A stretch of 64,000 nucleotides of DNA from Gracilimonas sp. Lineage in GTDB: Bacteria > Bacteroidota > Rhodothermia > Balneolales > Balneolaceae. Made by a program: the position numbers and the translations under genes. The DNA lies in the NCBI RefSeq assembly GCF_040218225.1, contig NZ_JAVJQO010000002.1:310001-374000 (forward strand), in the 5' to 3' direction. The notes below the pieces were generated by a model that made no database searches, was not told the DNA's origin, and worked only from the letters and a program-made list of their open reading frames with translations. The stretch's first letter is position 1, and every line of letters begins with the position of its first letter. Shown here one piece after another: positions 34,782 through 43,462 of the stretch.

Positions 34782-34843
34782 GTCATCCCGGGCTTGACCC
34801 GGGATCTCTACGTGCTCAGATCCTGAATCAAGTTCAGGATGAC
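34782..34843. repeat. Composite palindromic element (GTCATCC...GGATGAC)
   Basis: Two hairpins in tandem: ATCCCGGG/CCCGGGAT with loop CTTGA, and ATCCTGAA/TTCAGGAT with loop TCAAG. The whole is bounded by GTCATCC and GGATGAC, so the outside is also complementary. It lies between convergent genes and may end both transcripts. GTCATCCTGAAC-type palindromes are dispersed in many bacterial genomes. Confidence 0.7.
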
Positions 34844-34850
34844 TAAGAAT

Positions 34851-35747
34851 TCACGGCTCAACGGCATTAACAGCTTCAAAATATTCAGCAGCTTTAGTCA
34901 GCCCCTCTTGTCCGTTCATTTCTACATACCAGTACTGCTCGATTACCCCTTTCTCACTTTGCATAAGCAGCTGCATAGTTCCCTGTGATTTGTGTTCAGC
35001 AATCACCCAGTTTCCGATAATGTTATAATTCATCCGGTCATTCACACCAAAGGTTTGGTTTCGGTTAAACTCAAATACCTGTCCCGGCATTACTTTGGTT
35101 TCCGGATGTCCCTCCAGCTGAGTAAAGGAAACACCGGGATCTTCTTCTCCCCTTCGTATAAAGGCTTCCAATGCAATAGGTCGATCTGATTCCGGTAAGG
35201 TTTTCAGGGCTTGAAGAGCAATTACAGCTGAAGCTTTATGATGTCCATGCGTGGTTTCATAAGGAAGCATTAGAAACAGAAAATCATAGCCCCCCTGCTG
35301 CATGATGTTGGCAAGCTTTGTCCGCGCCCAATCCGTATTCCATTTTTCCAGGGGAATACTCACATCTTCGGTATACTCAAAATCCGGCTGGTCCAGAAAG
35401 AAGTAATTCCGGATTCCAACAATATTTCCCCCGGCCATTAGCTCCTTCTTCCTGATTCCGGGAAGCCACGCCCGTCCCACTTCCTCCTTATCCAATTCCT
35501 TTCCATAAATATAATTTCCAAGGGTTGAGTATGTATAACCTCCTTCGCCATTGGTTAGAAGTGCCAAATCAACAACTCCATTTAGTAACCTGGTAGTCTT
35601 AAAAATAGTGGCTGAGAAGAGCGCATCGTCATCAGGATGGGCGGTTACTAACAGGACTTTGGGTTGATAATTGAGGAGGGTATCCTGGGCATTTATATTG
35701 AAAAATAAGATCAGGAATGTACAGATTGTAAAAAGTAGCTTTTTCAT
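34851..35747 (-). CDS. PIG-L family deacetylase, secreted
   Basis: A 298-residue protein with signal peptide MKKLLFTICTFLILFFNINAQ. The PIG-L zinc motif AHPDDDALFSATIF (His-Pro-Asp-Asp) lies near residue 36, with the third ligand in ETTHGHHKASAVIALQ. The DFLFLMLP core is also normal. Family members remove N-acetyl groups from amino-sugars such as GlcNAc in mycothiol, GPI or bacillithiol routes, but this exported form has an unknown substrate. Confidence 0.9.
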   Translation of the reverse strand: MKKLLFTICTFLILFFNINAQDTLLNYQPKVLLVTAHPDDDALFSATIFKTTRLLNGVVDLALLTNGEGGYTYSTLGNYIYGKELDKEEVGRAWLPGIRKKELMAGGNIVGIRNYFFLDQPDFEYTEDVSIPLEKWNTDWARTKLANIMQQGGYDFLFLMLPYETTHGHHKASAVIALQALKTLPESDRPIALEAFIRRGEEDPGVSFTQLEGHPETKVMPGQVFEFNRNQTFGVNDRMNYNIIGNWVIAEHKSQGTMQLLMQSEKGVIEQYWYVEMNGQEGLTKAAEYFEAVNAVEP

Positions 35748-35793
35748 AAATGAAGTTTTGTTTCAATAAACTTTATCAAAATAGAAACTGAAA

Positions 35794-35815
35794 CCCTCTA
35801 AATCAGAGGCTTTTT
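35794..35815. terminator. Weak hairpin between tesA and the PIG-L gene
   Basis: CCTCT pairs with AGAGG across AAATC, followed by TTTTT on the plus strand and only broken T-rich sequence on the minus strand. The stem is short and faces away from the minus-strand genes on either side, so its role is doubtful. Confidence 0.3.
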
Positions 35816-35826
35816 AAATGAAATCT

Positions 35827-36459
35827 TTACAAATATTCCTTCAACACATCCCAAACCGTTTCCGCAATAATTCCATGTCCTTTTGGGGTGGGATGAATGC
35901 CATCTCCCTGAATCAGTTCTTCACTCCCTCCCAGCTTATCCATGATTAAGGGAATGAGAGGCAGATCGTTTTCCTCAGCCAGTTCCGGATAAATAGTCTG
36001 AAATTCTGAGGTATACTCCTGCCCGAGGTTTGGAGGAACTTGCATTCCAGCTAAAATGATCTGTCCATTCGGGTTTTTCCTTTGGTATTTATCGATGATG
36101 GTTTGAAGGTTTTCCTTTGTTGAACTTAAGTCAATTCCTCTCAATCCATCATTTCCTCCCAACTCCAGCACCATAATGTCGATGTGTCTGCGTAGAATCC
36201 AGTCGATGCGGCGCACACCTCCGGCTGAAGTTTCTCCGCTCAAGCCACCATTAATCACTTCATAGTTCAGGCCAAGTGAATCTATTTTCTCTTGTATCAA
36301 TGCCGGAAAAGCCTGTTCCTGCTGAACGCCAAGGCCAGCGGTAATACTATCCCCGAAAAAAAGAATGGTTTTTGTTTCGCTATTCTGGGCTGATACCAAA
36401 AATGAAAAACTTGTTAAAAAGGCTATCGCAATTATCAATTTCTTAATCATAGACAACAA
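35827..36459 (-). CDS. tesA: SGNH arylesterase/acyl-CoA thioesterase I-like
   Basis: A 210-residue enzyme with a signal peptide (IIAIAFLTSFSFLVSA). All four SGNH blocks are visible: FFGDSITAGLG (Ser), NGGLSGETSAGG (Gly), ELGGNDGLRG (Asn) and GDGIHPTPKGH (Asp-His). This is the TesA/arylesterase branch, which hydrolyses esters, thioesters and lysophospholipids in the periplasm. It is divergent from a YbbA-like ABC ATPase and permease. The same tesA / ybbA-ybbP arrangement is known in Escherichia coli, which supports the identification. Confidence 0.92.
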   Translation of the reverse strand: MLSMIKKLIIAIAFLTSFSFLVSAQNSETKTILFFGDSITAGLGVQQEQAFPALIQEKIDSLGLNYEVINGGLSGETSAGGVRRIDWILRRHIDIMVLELGGNDGLRGIDLSSTKENLQTIIDKYQRKNPNGQIILAGMQVPPNLGQEYTSEFQTIYPELAEENDLPLIPLIMDKLGGSEELIQGDGIHPTPKGHGIIAETVWDVLKEYL

Positions 36460-36550
36460 TTTGAATTATATCTCGTACTTTTCTCAAGATTTTACGGAAT
36501 GTTAGAAGGCAATTCCCTTGTTAGTTTCGGTATCACCAAAAATAAGAAAC

Positions 36551-37264
36551 GTGTCAAATATACTCGAAGTTCATCAGTTATACCGCAAGTTTGAAAGCGG
36601 CTCAAAAATATTAACCGTCGTAGACGATATTAACTTTTCCATTGAGGAAGGTATTTCCTGCGCTATAGTCGGGCCTTCCGGTTCTGGAAAAACAACCTTG
36701 TTGGGTTTATGCGCCGGATTAGACCGTCCCAGCTCAGGAAGTGTTTCCCTAAACGGGATTCCTTTAAATCCCCTCAACGAAGACGAACGCGCTCAGGTCC
36801 GAAATCTGCATGTGGGATTTGTATTCCAAACCTTTCAGCTTGTTCCTACCCTAACCGCTGTTGAGAACGTAATGGTTCCGCTGGAATTGCGTGGAGAAGC
36901 AACACAGGAAGTTCGTGAGCGGGCCATAGAGTTACTTACAAGCGTTGGACTTGGCGATCGAACCCATCACTACCCTACACAGCTTTCGGGTGGAGAACAG
37001 CAGCGTGTAGCCATTGCCCGTGCATTCATTAATCAGCCAAAAATCCTATTTGCGGATGAACCCACCGGCAACCTGGATACCGAAACCGGAGAGTACATTG
37101 AAAAGCTGATTTTTGATTTAAATGAACAGCAAGGTACAACCCTGGTTTTAGTTACTCATGACCTGGAACTAGCCAAAAAATGTGACCGCATTATCAAACT
37201 TAGAAATGGTCAGGTTTACGAAGATAGTTTTGCTGAGCAACAACCTGAAGCCGTAGCCAAATAG
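36551..37264 (+). CDS. ABC transporter ATP-binding protein, YbbA/LolD type
   Basis: About 237 residues from GTG 36551; an in-frame TTG at 36518 is the alternative. Walker A is VGPSGSGKTTLLGL, the signature LSGGEQQRVAIARAF, and Walker B ILFADEPTGNLD. The closing DLELAKKCDRIIKLRNGQVY is typical of the MacB/LolD/YbbA group that serves FtsX-fold permeases. The permease gene follows after 3 bp. Together they probably work on lipids or lipoproteins at the envelope, not on nutrient import (inference). Confidence 0.93.
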   Translation: MSNILEVHQLYRKFESGSKILTVVDDINFSIEEGISCAIVGPSGSGKTTLLGLCAGLDRPSSGSVSLNGIPLNPLNEDERAQVRNLHVGFVFQTFQLVPTLTAVENVMVPLELRGEATQEVRERAIELLTSVGLGDRTHHYPTQLSGGEQQRVAIARAFINQPKILFADEPTGNLDTETGEYIEKLIFDLNEQQGTTLVLVTHDLELAKKCDRIIKLRNGQVYEDSFAEQQPEAVAK

Positions 37265-37267
37265 TCC

Positions 37268-39820
37268 ATGAGTAAGAAAAATTCTATGTGGTGGACTTTC
37301 AAAATGGCGTGGAGGGATTCCCGTTCCAACCGATCTAAGCTTTTCCTTTTCATGGCGGCTATCATTGTAGGTGTTGCTGCCCAGGTAGCCATTACTTCTT
37401 TCAGAGATAACCTGAATACAAGTATTGAAAATCAGGCGAAGGAGTTACTAGGCGCTGATCTTGAAGTGGAACGAAACGCGCCTTTTCAGCCCGAACTACA
37501 AGAGGTGCTTGACTCCCTCGGCGGTGAAGTTACAACTGGTTTGGGTTTCAATTCTATGGCTTTCTTCCCAAAAACCGGAAACACACGTCTTTCTCAAATC
37601 ACGGCTTTTGAAGGGAACTTTCCCTACTACGGAGACTTAGTCACCGAACCTGCTTCAGCAGCAGATGTTTACCAGGAAAATCAGTCCGCTTTGGTGGATG
37701 AACCTATAATGAGATTATTCGGAATTGAACCGGGAGATTCCGTAAAAATCGGTCAGGTTACCTACAAAATCGAGGGAGCTATTATTGAGATTCCCGGTCA
37801 GCCTGTAGCGGCTTCTTTCTTCGGCCCTCGTATTTTTATTCCTAAACAAGGGGTAGAAGAAACCGGGTTACTTCAAAGGGGTAGCCGGCTTGAGTATATC
37901 TCCTATCATAAGTTCCCGGAAGGTACCGATATGGCCTATGTAGATGACCGGCTTGATCAGCTCAGGGACGAACAAAACCTGCGTTTTGGTTATGATACCG
38001 TTCAAGAGCGTGAGGAAGAAGTTGGAGAGGCCATCCTATACCTGTCTAATTTTCTGAATTTAATTGGCTTTATTGCTCTTTTATTGGGAGGAATTGGAGT
38101 TGCCAGCTCAATATTTGTTTACATCCGTCAAAAAATTAACACGGTGGCTGTGCTTCGTTGTGTAGGTGTGTCCTCTAATCAGGCGCTATCAATTTATCTC
38201 ATTCAGGCCACGGCAATGGGTTTCATTGGTTCTGTACTTGGGGCCATTCTAGGCTCGATTGTACAGCTATATCTGCCCGTATTAGTGCAAGACTTTCTTC
38301 CTGTAAATATTGAATTATATGTATCATGGGTTTCTATTTTTATTGGAGTGGGAACGGGTGTGATTATCTCCATTTTGTTCGCCCTTTTCCCTCTGCTTGC
38401 AGTGAAGAAAATATCGCCCTTGTTTTCGTTGCGTTCTGTAGAAGTCAATCTATCCGGACTTCTTCAAAGTTCTACTAAAATTATTCTGGGCGTGATTCTG
38501 GCTGTTTTCATCACTGCTTACGCATGGCTGATGCTAGGCGAGCTCTTACCCGCTCTGTTTTTCACACTTGGTCTTGCCGTTTGCCTGTTATTATTAACGG
38601 GATTTGCCAAGCTGATTATGAAAGCCTCCCGCAAGTTTCTACGAGCTGGATTCAGCTACGAACTACGCCAGGGACTTGCCAACCTTTATCGTCCAAATAA
38701 CCAAACAACAACCCTGTTGCTTACTTTTGGTTTGGGCGTAACAATGATTAGTTCATTATATCTAACCCAGGATATGCTGCTTGATCAAATTAATTTTGGA
38801 GGCCAACAAGATCTTCCAAATCTTGCGTTATATGATATTCAATATGATCAGAATGAAGGGGTTAATGAGATTATCAGATCCAGCGGCCATGAGTTGCTTC
38901 AAAATGTACCCATAGTCACCATGCGCATTCAGGGAGTAAATGGATATACCAATGCAGAATGGGACGAGGATACTACAAGAAATGCAAGTGGCTGGGCTTT
39001 GAACAGGGAATACCGTTCAACTTACAGAGATTCTTTACTCCCCTCTGAAACATTGGTGAAGGGTGAATGGATTGGAAATGTGGAAAATATGGAAGAGCCA
39101 TTTCCAATTTCCATTGAAGAGGATCAAAGAGATAATCTCGCCATCGATATCGGTGACACCTTAACCTGGAACGTACAGGGTATTCCTATTCAAACCTATG
39201 TGGCGAGCACCAGAACCGTAAAATGGGATCAGCCTCAACCTAATTTCTTCGTTGTATTTCCTTCAGGAGTCTTAGAGTCAGCTCCCCAGTTCTTTGCAAC
39301 TACTGTAAATACCACCAGCCGGGAGGCTTCCCTCTCTCTTCAGCAGGATCTTGTGCAAAGTTATCCAAATGTTTCTGCCATAGACATTGGGCAGGTCCTT
39401 GAAACAGTTCGTAATTTCATAGACAAAGTAACTTTTGTGATTCAGTTTATTGGATTGTTCAGCATCATAACGGGTCTGATAGTTCTTGCCGGCTCAGCAT
39501 CTACCAGTCGTTTTCAGCGAATATGGGAGGCTGTTTTACTTCGCACGTTAGGAGCAGCAAAGAAACAGGTCATTAAAATACAGGTCATTGAATACGTACT
39601 TCTCGGAGTGATGGCTTCAATTACCGGCCTTATTCTTTCGCTTGGAGCAAGTACGTTAATTGGGTATTTCTATTTTGAAATTGAATTTGTACCCAACTTC
39701 TTCATCATTGGTGTTGAGATTCTGATTCTTACTGCCCTGGTGCTTCTAATCGGATTATTGAATACGCGCGGAGTCCACAATAAGCCACCTCTTGAGGTTT
39801 TAAGAGCTGAGGCAGCCTAA
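37268..39820 (+). CDS. FtsX-fold ABC transporter permease, YbbP type
   Basis: An 850-residue permease. An N-terminal membrane helix (about 20-40) is followed by a large periplasmic domain (to about 250), three helices (about 258-375) with the FtsX-type GGIGVASSIFVYIRQKINTVAVLR sequence broken by residues, a central pair of helices (about 400-450), a second periplasmic domain and the last three helices (about 725-840). This double arrangement, about 800 residues long, matches the E. coli YbbP type. It is paired with the ATPase just upstream and sits divergent from tesA. Confidence 0.92.
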   Translation: MSKKNSMWWTFKMAWRDSRSNRSKLFLFMAAIIVGVAAQVAITSFRDNLNTSIENQAKELLGADLEVERNAPFQPELQEVLDSLGGEVTTGLGFNSMAFFPKTGNTRLSQITAFEGNFPYYGDLVTEPASAADVYQENQSALVDEPIMRLFGIEPGDSVKIGQVTYKIEGAIIEIPGQPVAASFFGPRIFIPKQGVEETGLLQRGSRLEYISYHKFPEGTDMAYVDDRLDQLRDEQNLRFGYDTVQEREEEVGEAILYLSNFLNLIGFIALLLGGIGVASSIFVYIRQKINTVAVLRCVGVSSNQALSIYLIQATAMGFIGSVLGAILGSIVQLYLPVLVQDFLPVNIELYVSWVSIFIGVGTGVIISILFALFPLLAVKKISPLFSLRSVEVNLSGLLQSSTKIILGVILAVFITAYAWLMLGELLPALFFTLGLAVCLLLLTGFAKLIMKASRKFLRAGFSYELRQGLANLYRPNNQTTTLLLTFGLGVTMISSLYLTQDMLLDQINFGGQQDLPNLALYDIQYDQNEGVNEIIRSSGHELLQNVPIVTMRIQGVNGYTNAEWDEDTTRNASGWALNREYRSTYRDSLLPSETLVKGEWIGNVENMEEPFPISIEEDQRDNLAIDIGDTLTWNVQGIPIQTYVASTRTVKWDQPQPNFFVVFPSGVLESAPQFFATTVNTTSREASLSLQQDLVQSYPNVSAIDIGQVLETVRNFIDKVTFVIQFIGLFSIITGLIVLAGSASTSRFQRIWEAVLLRTLGAAKKQVIKIQVIEYVLLGVMASITGLILSLGASTLIGYFYFEIEFVPNFFIIGVEILILTALVLLIGLLNTRGVHNKPPLEVLRAEAA

Positions 39821-39890
39821 GATCAACCTTTTGTTCTTGAAATCTTAGAATCTGGAACATCCTTCCCATGATCTCTTTTTAAGTGATAGA

Positions 39891-40589
39891 ATGACAACTA
39901 AATCATCTATCATGAGATCATTACGTTTTAAATCCTTAGTAGTAATTATTCTTCTTTTACTTCCCTTTGCCTCCTGTAAAAACTGGAGCAAAACGGCTAA
40001 AGGAACTACCATCGGAGCAAGTGCAGGAGCATTGGCCGGTGCTATAATTGGAGAAGCTGCTGGTAACACAACTACCGGAGCAATAATTGGAGCTGCGGTT
40101 GGTGGTGCAACAGGAGCCGCCATTGGTAACTATATGGATAAGCAGGCTGAAGAACTGGAAGAAGAACTTCAGAATGCAGAAGTAGAACGTGTTGGAGAAG
40201 GAATTAAAATAACTTTCGATTCTGGTATCCTATTTGATACCGAATCCTATGTAATAAAAGATCCTTCCAAAAGAGACCTTGAAGATTTAGCCAGAGTTCT
40301 TAGAAAATATGAAGACACCAACATCATGTTTGGAGGCCATACCGATAGCCGCGGCTCTGAAAGCTATAACCAGGATCTTTCCGAGCAAAGAGCAAGATCT
40401 GTAGCTGAATTCATGGCTTTTATAGAAGTCGACCCTGAAAGAATGACCATTGTTGGATACGGTGAAAACCAGCCTGTAGCTACAAACGACACTCCTGAAG
40501 GCCGCCAACAGAACCGACGGGTTGAAATAGCAATATGGGCCAATGAAGAGCTAAAAGAAGCAGCTGAGAATGGGAAAATAGGTGGCTGA
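39891..40589 (+). CDS. OmpA-family lipoprotein with glycine-zipper segment
   Basis: A 232-residue protein from 39891 (ATG 39912 is an alternative). A lipoprotein signal ends in PFASC. A Gly-zipper segment (about 40-80, GAIIGAAVGGATGAAIG) resembles membrane-inserting or oligomerising motifs. The C-terminal OmpA domain has GGHTDSRGSESYNQDLSEQRA, which includes the Asp and Arg that grip diaminopimelate in peptidoglycan. It probably links the outer membrane to the cell wall. Confidence 0.9.
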   Translation: MTTKSSIMRSLRFKSLVVIILLLLPFASCKNWSKTAKGTTIGASAGALAGAIIGEAAGNTTTGAIIGAAVGGATGAAIGNYMDKQAEELEEELQNAEVERVGEGIKITFDSGILFDTESYVIKDPSKRDLEDLARVLRKYEDTNIMFGGHTDSRGSESYNQDLSEQRARSVAEFMAFIEVDPERMTIVGYGENQPVATNDTPEGRQQNRRVEIAIWANEELKEAAENGKIGG

Positions 40590-40617
40590 TATCAAAATAC
40601 TTATCAGTTATTATTAT

Positions 40618-40651
40618 AGTCCTGTGGTTATGAAACTGCAGGACTTTTTTA
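40618..40651 (+). terminator. Terminator of the OmpA-family gene
   Basis: AGTCCTG pairs with CAGGACT across a 14-nt loop, followed by six T. It lies about 30 bp after the stop. Confidence 0.85.
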
Positions 40652-40710
40652 TTTCTTTTGTCAAAAACTATCACGATTCTAAAAGGGCCTTTTAAAATTT
40701 TAGTTTACAG

Positions 40711-41808
40711 ATGAAAAAAATAAAGAAAAGACTTCCCATCCCCTCTTTTTTAAGACATAAGCAGAGTTCAAAAAAGCCAGGTCAGGCTCCCGGAACTCTC
40801 CATTTTACTGGTGAAAAGCGGCTGGATAACGTTTTAATGAACCTTTATGATTATGATGTTGAACACCTGTCAGAACATGATCTTTCAGAAATTGATGACA
40901 GCAAGCCTTATCTGGATTCTCCGTCAAAAACCTGGATTAATGTATGTGGTCTTCATGATATTGAGAAACTGAAAGATATCTGGGACTATTTTAACCTACA
41001 CCCTCTTATTCAGGAAGACATACTAAATACTCACCAACGGCCAAAAATTGAAGAATATTCAGACCATATGTTCTTTGTCCTGCGAATGATGAGTATCGAA
41101 GATGAGACAGGGGGGTTAAAAGTTGAACAAGTGAGTATTGTGTTATCTCCGAATTCTGTGCTTTCATTCCAGGAGGACGATTACCCCATCTATGAACCGG
41201 TATTACATCGTCTCAGAAATGCAGCTCCGCGCCTTCGCAAGCATGGCCCCGATTATCTAGCCTATGCCCTGATTGACACTATAGTAGATCATTATCTGAA
41301 GGTAATGGAAAAGATCGGAGATGAAATCGAAGAGCTCGAAAATGAAATTCTGCAAAAATCAGACGAATCTATCCCAGAGAAAATCCATGCCTTGCGTCGT
41401 AAACTCATTTACTTCAGAAGATCTGTTTGGCCTATGCGGGATAGTCTGAATTCACTGCTTAGAGAAGAATCACATCTTGTTCACGAGGAAAATAAAATCT
41501 TCTTCAGGGATGTTTATGATCACCTTGTTCAAATCATAGATGGTATTGAAAACTATCGGGATATGGTGATGGGTATGCTTGACATGTATATGTCACAAGT
41601 CAGTAATAAAATGAATGAGGTAATGAAAGTACTGACAATCATCGCTACTATATTCATTCCGCTGACATTCATTGCCGGAATCTATGGAATGAACTTTGAA
41701 TATATGCCTGAACTTGGATGGAAGTGGGCTTATCCAACGGTATGGGGTCTCATGATTGCAGCAACCATAGGAATGGTCTTTTATTTTAGAAAAAAAGACT
41801 GGTTGTGA
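40711..41808 (+). CDS. corA: CorA magnesium/cobalt transporter
   Basis: A 365-residue CorA. A cytoplasmic N-terminal domain and long helices precede the two membrane helices at the C-terminus (about 300-322 and 338-358). The pore signature YGMNFEYMPELGWKWAYP lies between them, with GMN intact. The HPLIQEDILNTHQRPKIEEY segment is also family-typical. It forms a pentamer for Mg2+ uptake. It is a single gene. Confidence 0.95.
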   Translation: MKKIKKRLPIPSFLRHKQSSKKPGQAPGTLHFTGEKRLDNVLMNLYDYDVEHLSEHDLSEIDDSKPYLDSPSKTWINVCGLHDIEKLKDIWDYFNLHPLIQEDILNTHQRPKIEEYSDHMFFVLRMMSIEDETGGLKVEQVSIVLSPNSVLSFQEDDYPIYEPVLHRLRNAAPRLRKHGPDYLAYALIDTIVDHYLKVMEKIGDEIEELENEILQKSDESIPEKIHALRRKLIYFRRSVWPMRDSLNSLLREESHLVHEENKIFFRDVYDHLVQIIDGIENYRDMVMGMLDMYMSQVSNKMNEVMKVLTIIATIFIPLTFIAGIYGMNFEYMPELGWKWAYPTVWGLMIAATIGMVFYFRKKDWL

Positions 41809-41814
41809 TAACAT

Positions 41815-41844
41815 AAAAAAAGGCCTCAATCACGAGACCTTTTT
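41815..41844. terminator. Bidirectional terminator between corA and the FadL-like gene
   Basis: AAAAAGGCCTC and GAGACCTTTTT pair with one mismatch across a 6-nt loop, with T-runs on both strands. It serves convergent genes. Confidence 0.8.
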
Positions 41845-41884
41845 CTAACTAACTACGGAGGTTTTATTGGGGATTCAAATCTTC

Positions 41885-43420
41885 TTAAAACAGCAGTCTA
41901 ACTCCAGCCAATATTTTTAACGTATTCACTTCATGATCTATGACTTCTGATCGGGCAACATTGTCGGAGTAGTCAAAATAGTTGTACAGAGTTGAACGGT
42001 CGTTCCAAAATGAATATTGCCCACTTACATCAATAACAATACTTTCAGTTACTTTAGCAGAAAAACCAGCAGAAATTACATTTCTATCTGCTTCATACAC
42101 CTTACTCTTGGCAGGCAGATATCCGTAACCGGCTTTCAAGTCAACACCATCATTAATGGCAAAACTCAGACCGGCTTTAAGATTGAGAACTCTTTGGTAG
42201 GAAGACTCCATAAAGTTTTCAAGAGCTTCTTCATTATCTCTCAGTGAAACTTCCTCGTCAAAATCCAGGTCATTACCTGAAATTAAGTCTAGCTTTAAAT
42301 TAGAGTAATCAATCATTTCACCTGACACTGAAAAATTAAACTTTCCAATGTTGTTCAGGGCAATACCCGCTTTCAGCTCTCCGGGTTTTTCAATTCGGTA
42401 TTCATAATCCTGGCCACTGGCAAAATCTGCCTGAAAAGGGGTAGAGCCATCATCCAATTCTGTTCTTATTGAGGAGTAATAGCTTTCTCTGACTACCAAT
42501 GTAGATGGTAATAAATAGCTAACCCCAACATTCACTTTTGGATTGACCTTATAAATGATCCCAGATCTTAGTGTAAAGCCAACTATCTCTGCATCAATTT
42601 CATCATGGGTTAAAATGCTGTTGATGTCAGTCCCTTCCTCCGAAACATCTGATGGGATAAAATTATAATTGTAGTCATTCTGATCATCGAGCTCTAAAAA
42701 ATCTCGCCGATAGGTATAATTCCCGGAAGTTAGCCCTGCAGAGATACCCACAAAAAGGTCTTTTTGAAACTCAGTGCCAAAAAAGAATGAGTACTCTCCT
42801 ATGTTTGTGGTATGTGTAATTTCAGCATCCTGAGTTATGCCGGGATAATCCTCAAAACCGATTCTGAATATCGATTCCAGGTAAGTCGAATCAACATCAC
42901 CCCAATCTGTCGCGTAGGTATCAAAAGCAATGTCGTAATAGTCACTGGATGGTTCCCGAAATTCATCTGTAATCGTACTTTCTGAATTTCGCCCACCAAC
43001 CCGGTATAAACCTCTTTGGTTATTTAGCTTATTGTAACCAGCACCCATCACAAAACTACCCTGTTCGGTTGGAATTTTATATATAAAACCCAGATTCCCG
43101 AGCCTGGTATTTTCATCCTCTGTAGTTATCGTATTTCCGAGATAAGTATTTTCATATTCTAAGCTATTATTGAACAGGCTAAAGCTTACATATCCATCCT
43201 TAACTAAAGCTATACTTGCGGGATTATCTGCAAAACTTCCATAACCATTTTGGGAAGCGACTGATGGAAAAAAACCTGTGGCCGCATCACCATTAAAATC
43301 CTGAGCACTAAACTGTAAGGCTAAATTTGAATATGACACCTGTGTATTTCCATCCTGCGCATTTATTTTGGATGAAATCAATAGCAAGGGTAATAAGAGA
43401 AAGAATTGAATCCTCTTCAT
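41885..43420 (-). CDS. OmpP1/FadL-like outer membrane transport protein
   Basis: A 511-residue protein with signal MKRIQFFLLLPLLLISSKINAQ. After it, LALQFSAQDFNGDAATGFFPSVASQN and SFADNPASIALVKDGYVSF form the Asn-Pro-Ala N-terminal region that plugs FadL-type barrels. The rest is amphipathic beta-strands with many Tyr and Asp. It ends in LKILAGVRLLF, with a terminal Phe as in many outer membrane barrels. It probably admits hydrophobic molecules. The lipoprotein at 43463 is 42 bp upstream on the same strand. Confidence 0.85.
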   Translation of the reverse strand: MKRIQFFLLLPLLLISSKINAQDGNTQVSYSNLALQFSAQDFNGDAATGFFPSVASQNGYGSFADNPASIALVKDGYVSFSLFNNSLEYENTYLGNTITTEDENTRLGNLGFIYKIPTEQGSFVMGAGYNKLNNQRGLYRVGGRNSESTITDEFREPSSDYYDIAFDTYATDWGDVDSTYLESIFRIGFEDYPGITQDAEITHTTNIGEYSFFFGTEFQKDLFVGISAGLTSGNYTYRRDFLELDDQNDYNYNFIPSDVSEEGTDINSILTHDEIDAEIVGFTLRSGIIYKVNPKVNVGVSYLLPSTLVVRESYYSSIRTELDDGSTPFQADFASGQDYEYRIEKPGELKAGIALNNIGKFNFSVSGEMIDYSNLKLDLISGNDLDFDEEVSLRDNEEALENFMESSYQRVLNLKAGLSFAINDGVDLKAGYGYLPAKSKVYEADRNVISAGFSAKVTESIVIDVSGQYSFWNDRSTLYNYFDYSDNVARSEVIDHEVNTLKILAGVRLLF

Positions 43421-43462
43421 AGATTATTTAATAATAATTTTGGGTTGATTAAAACTGGTGAC

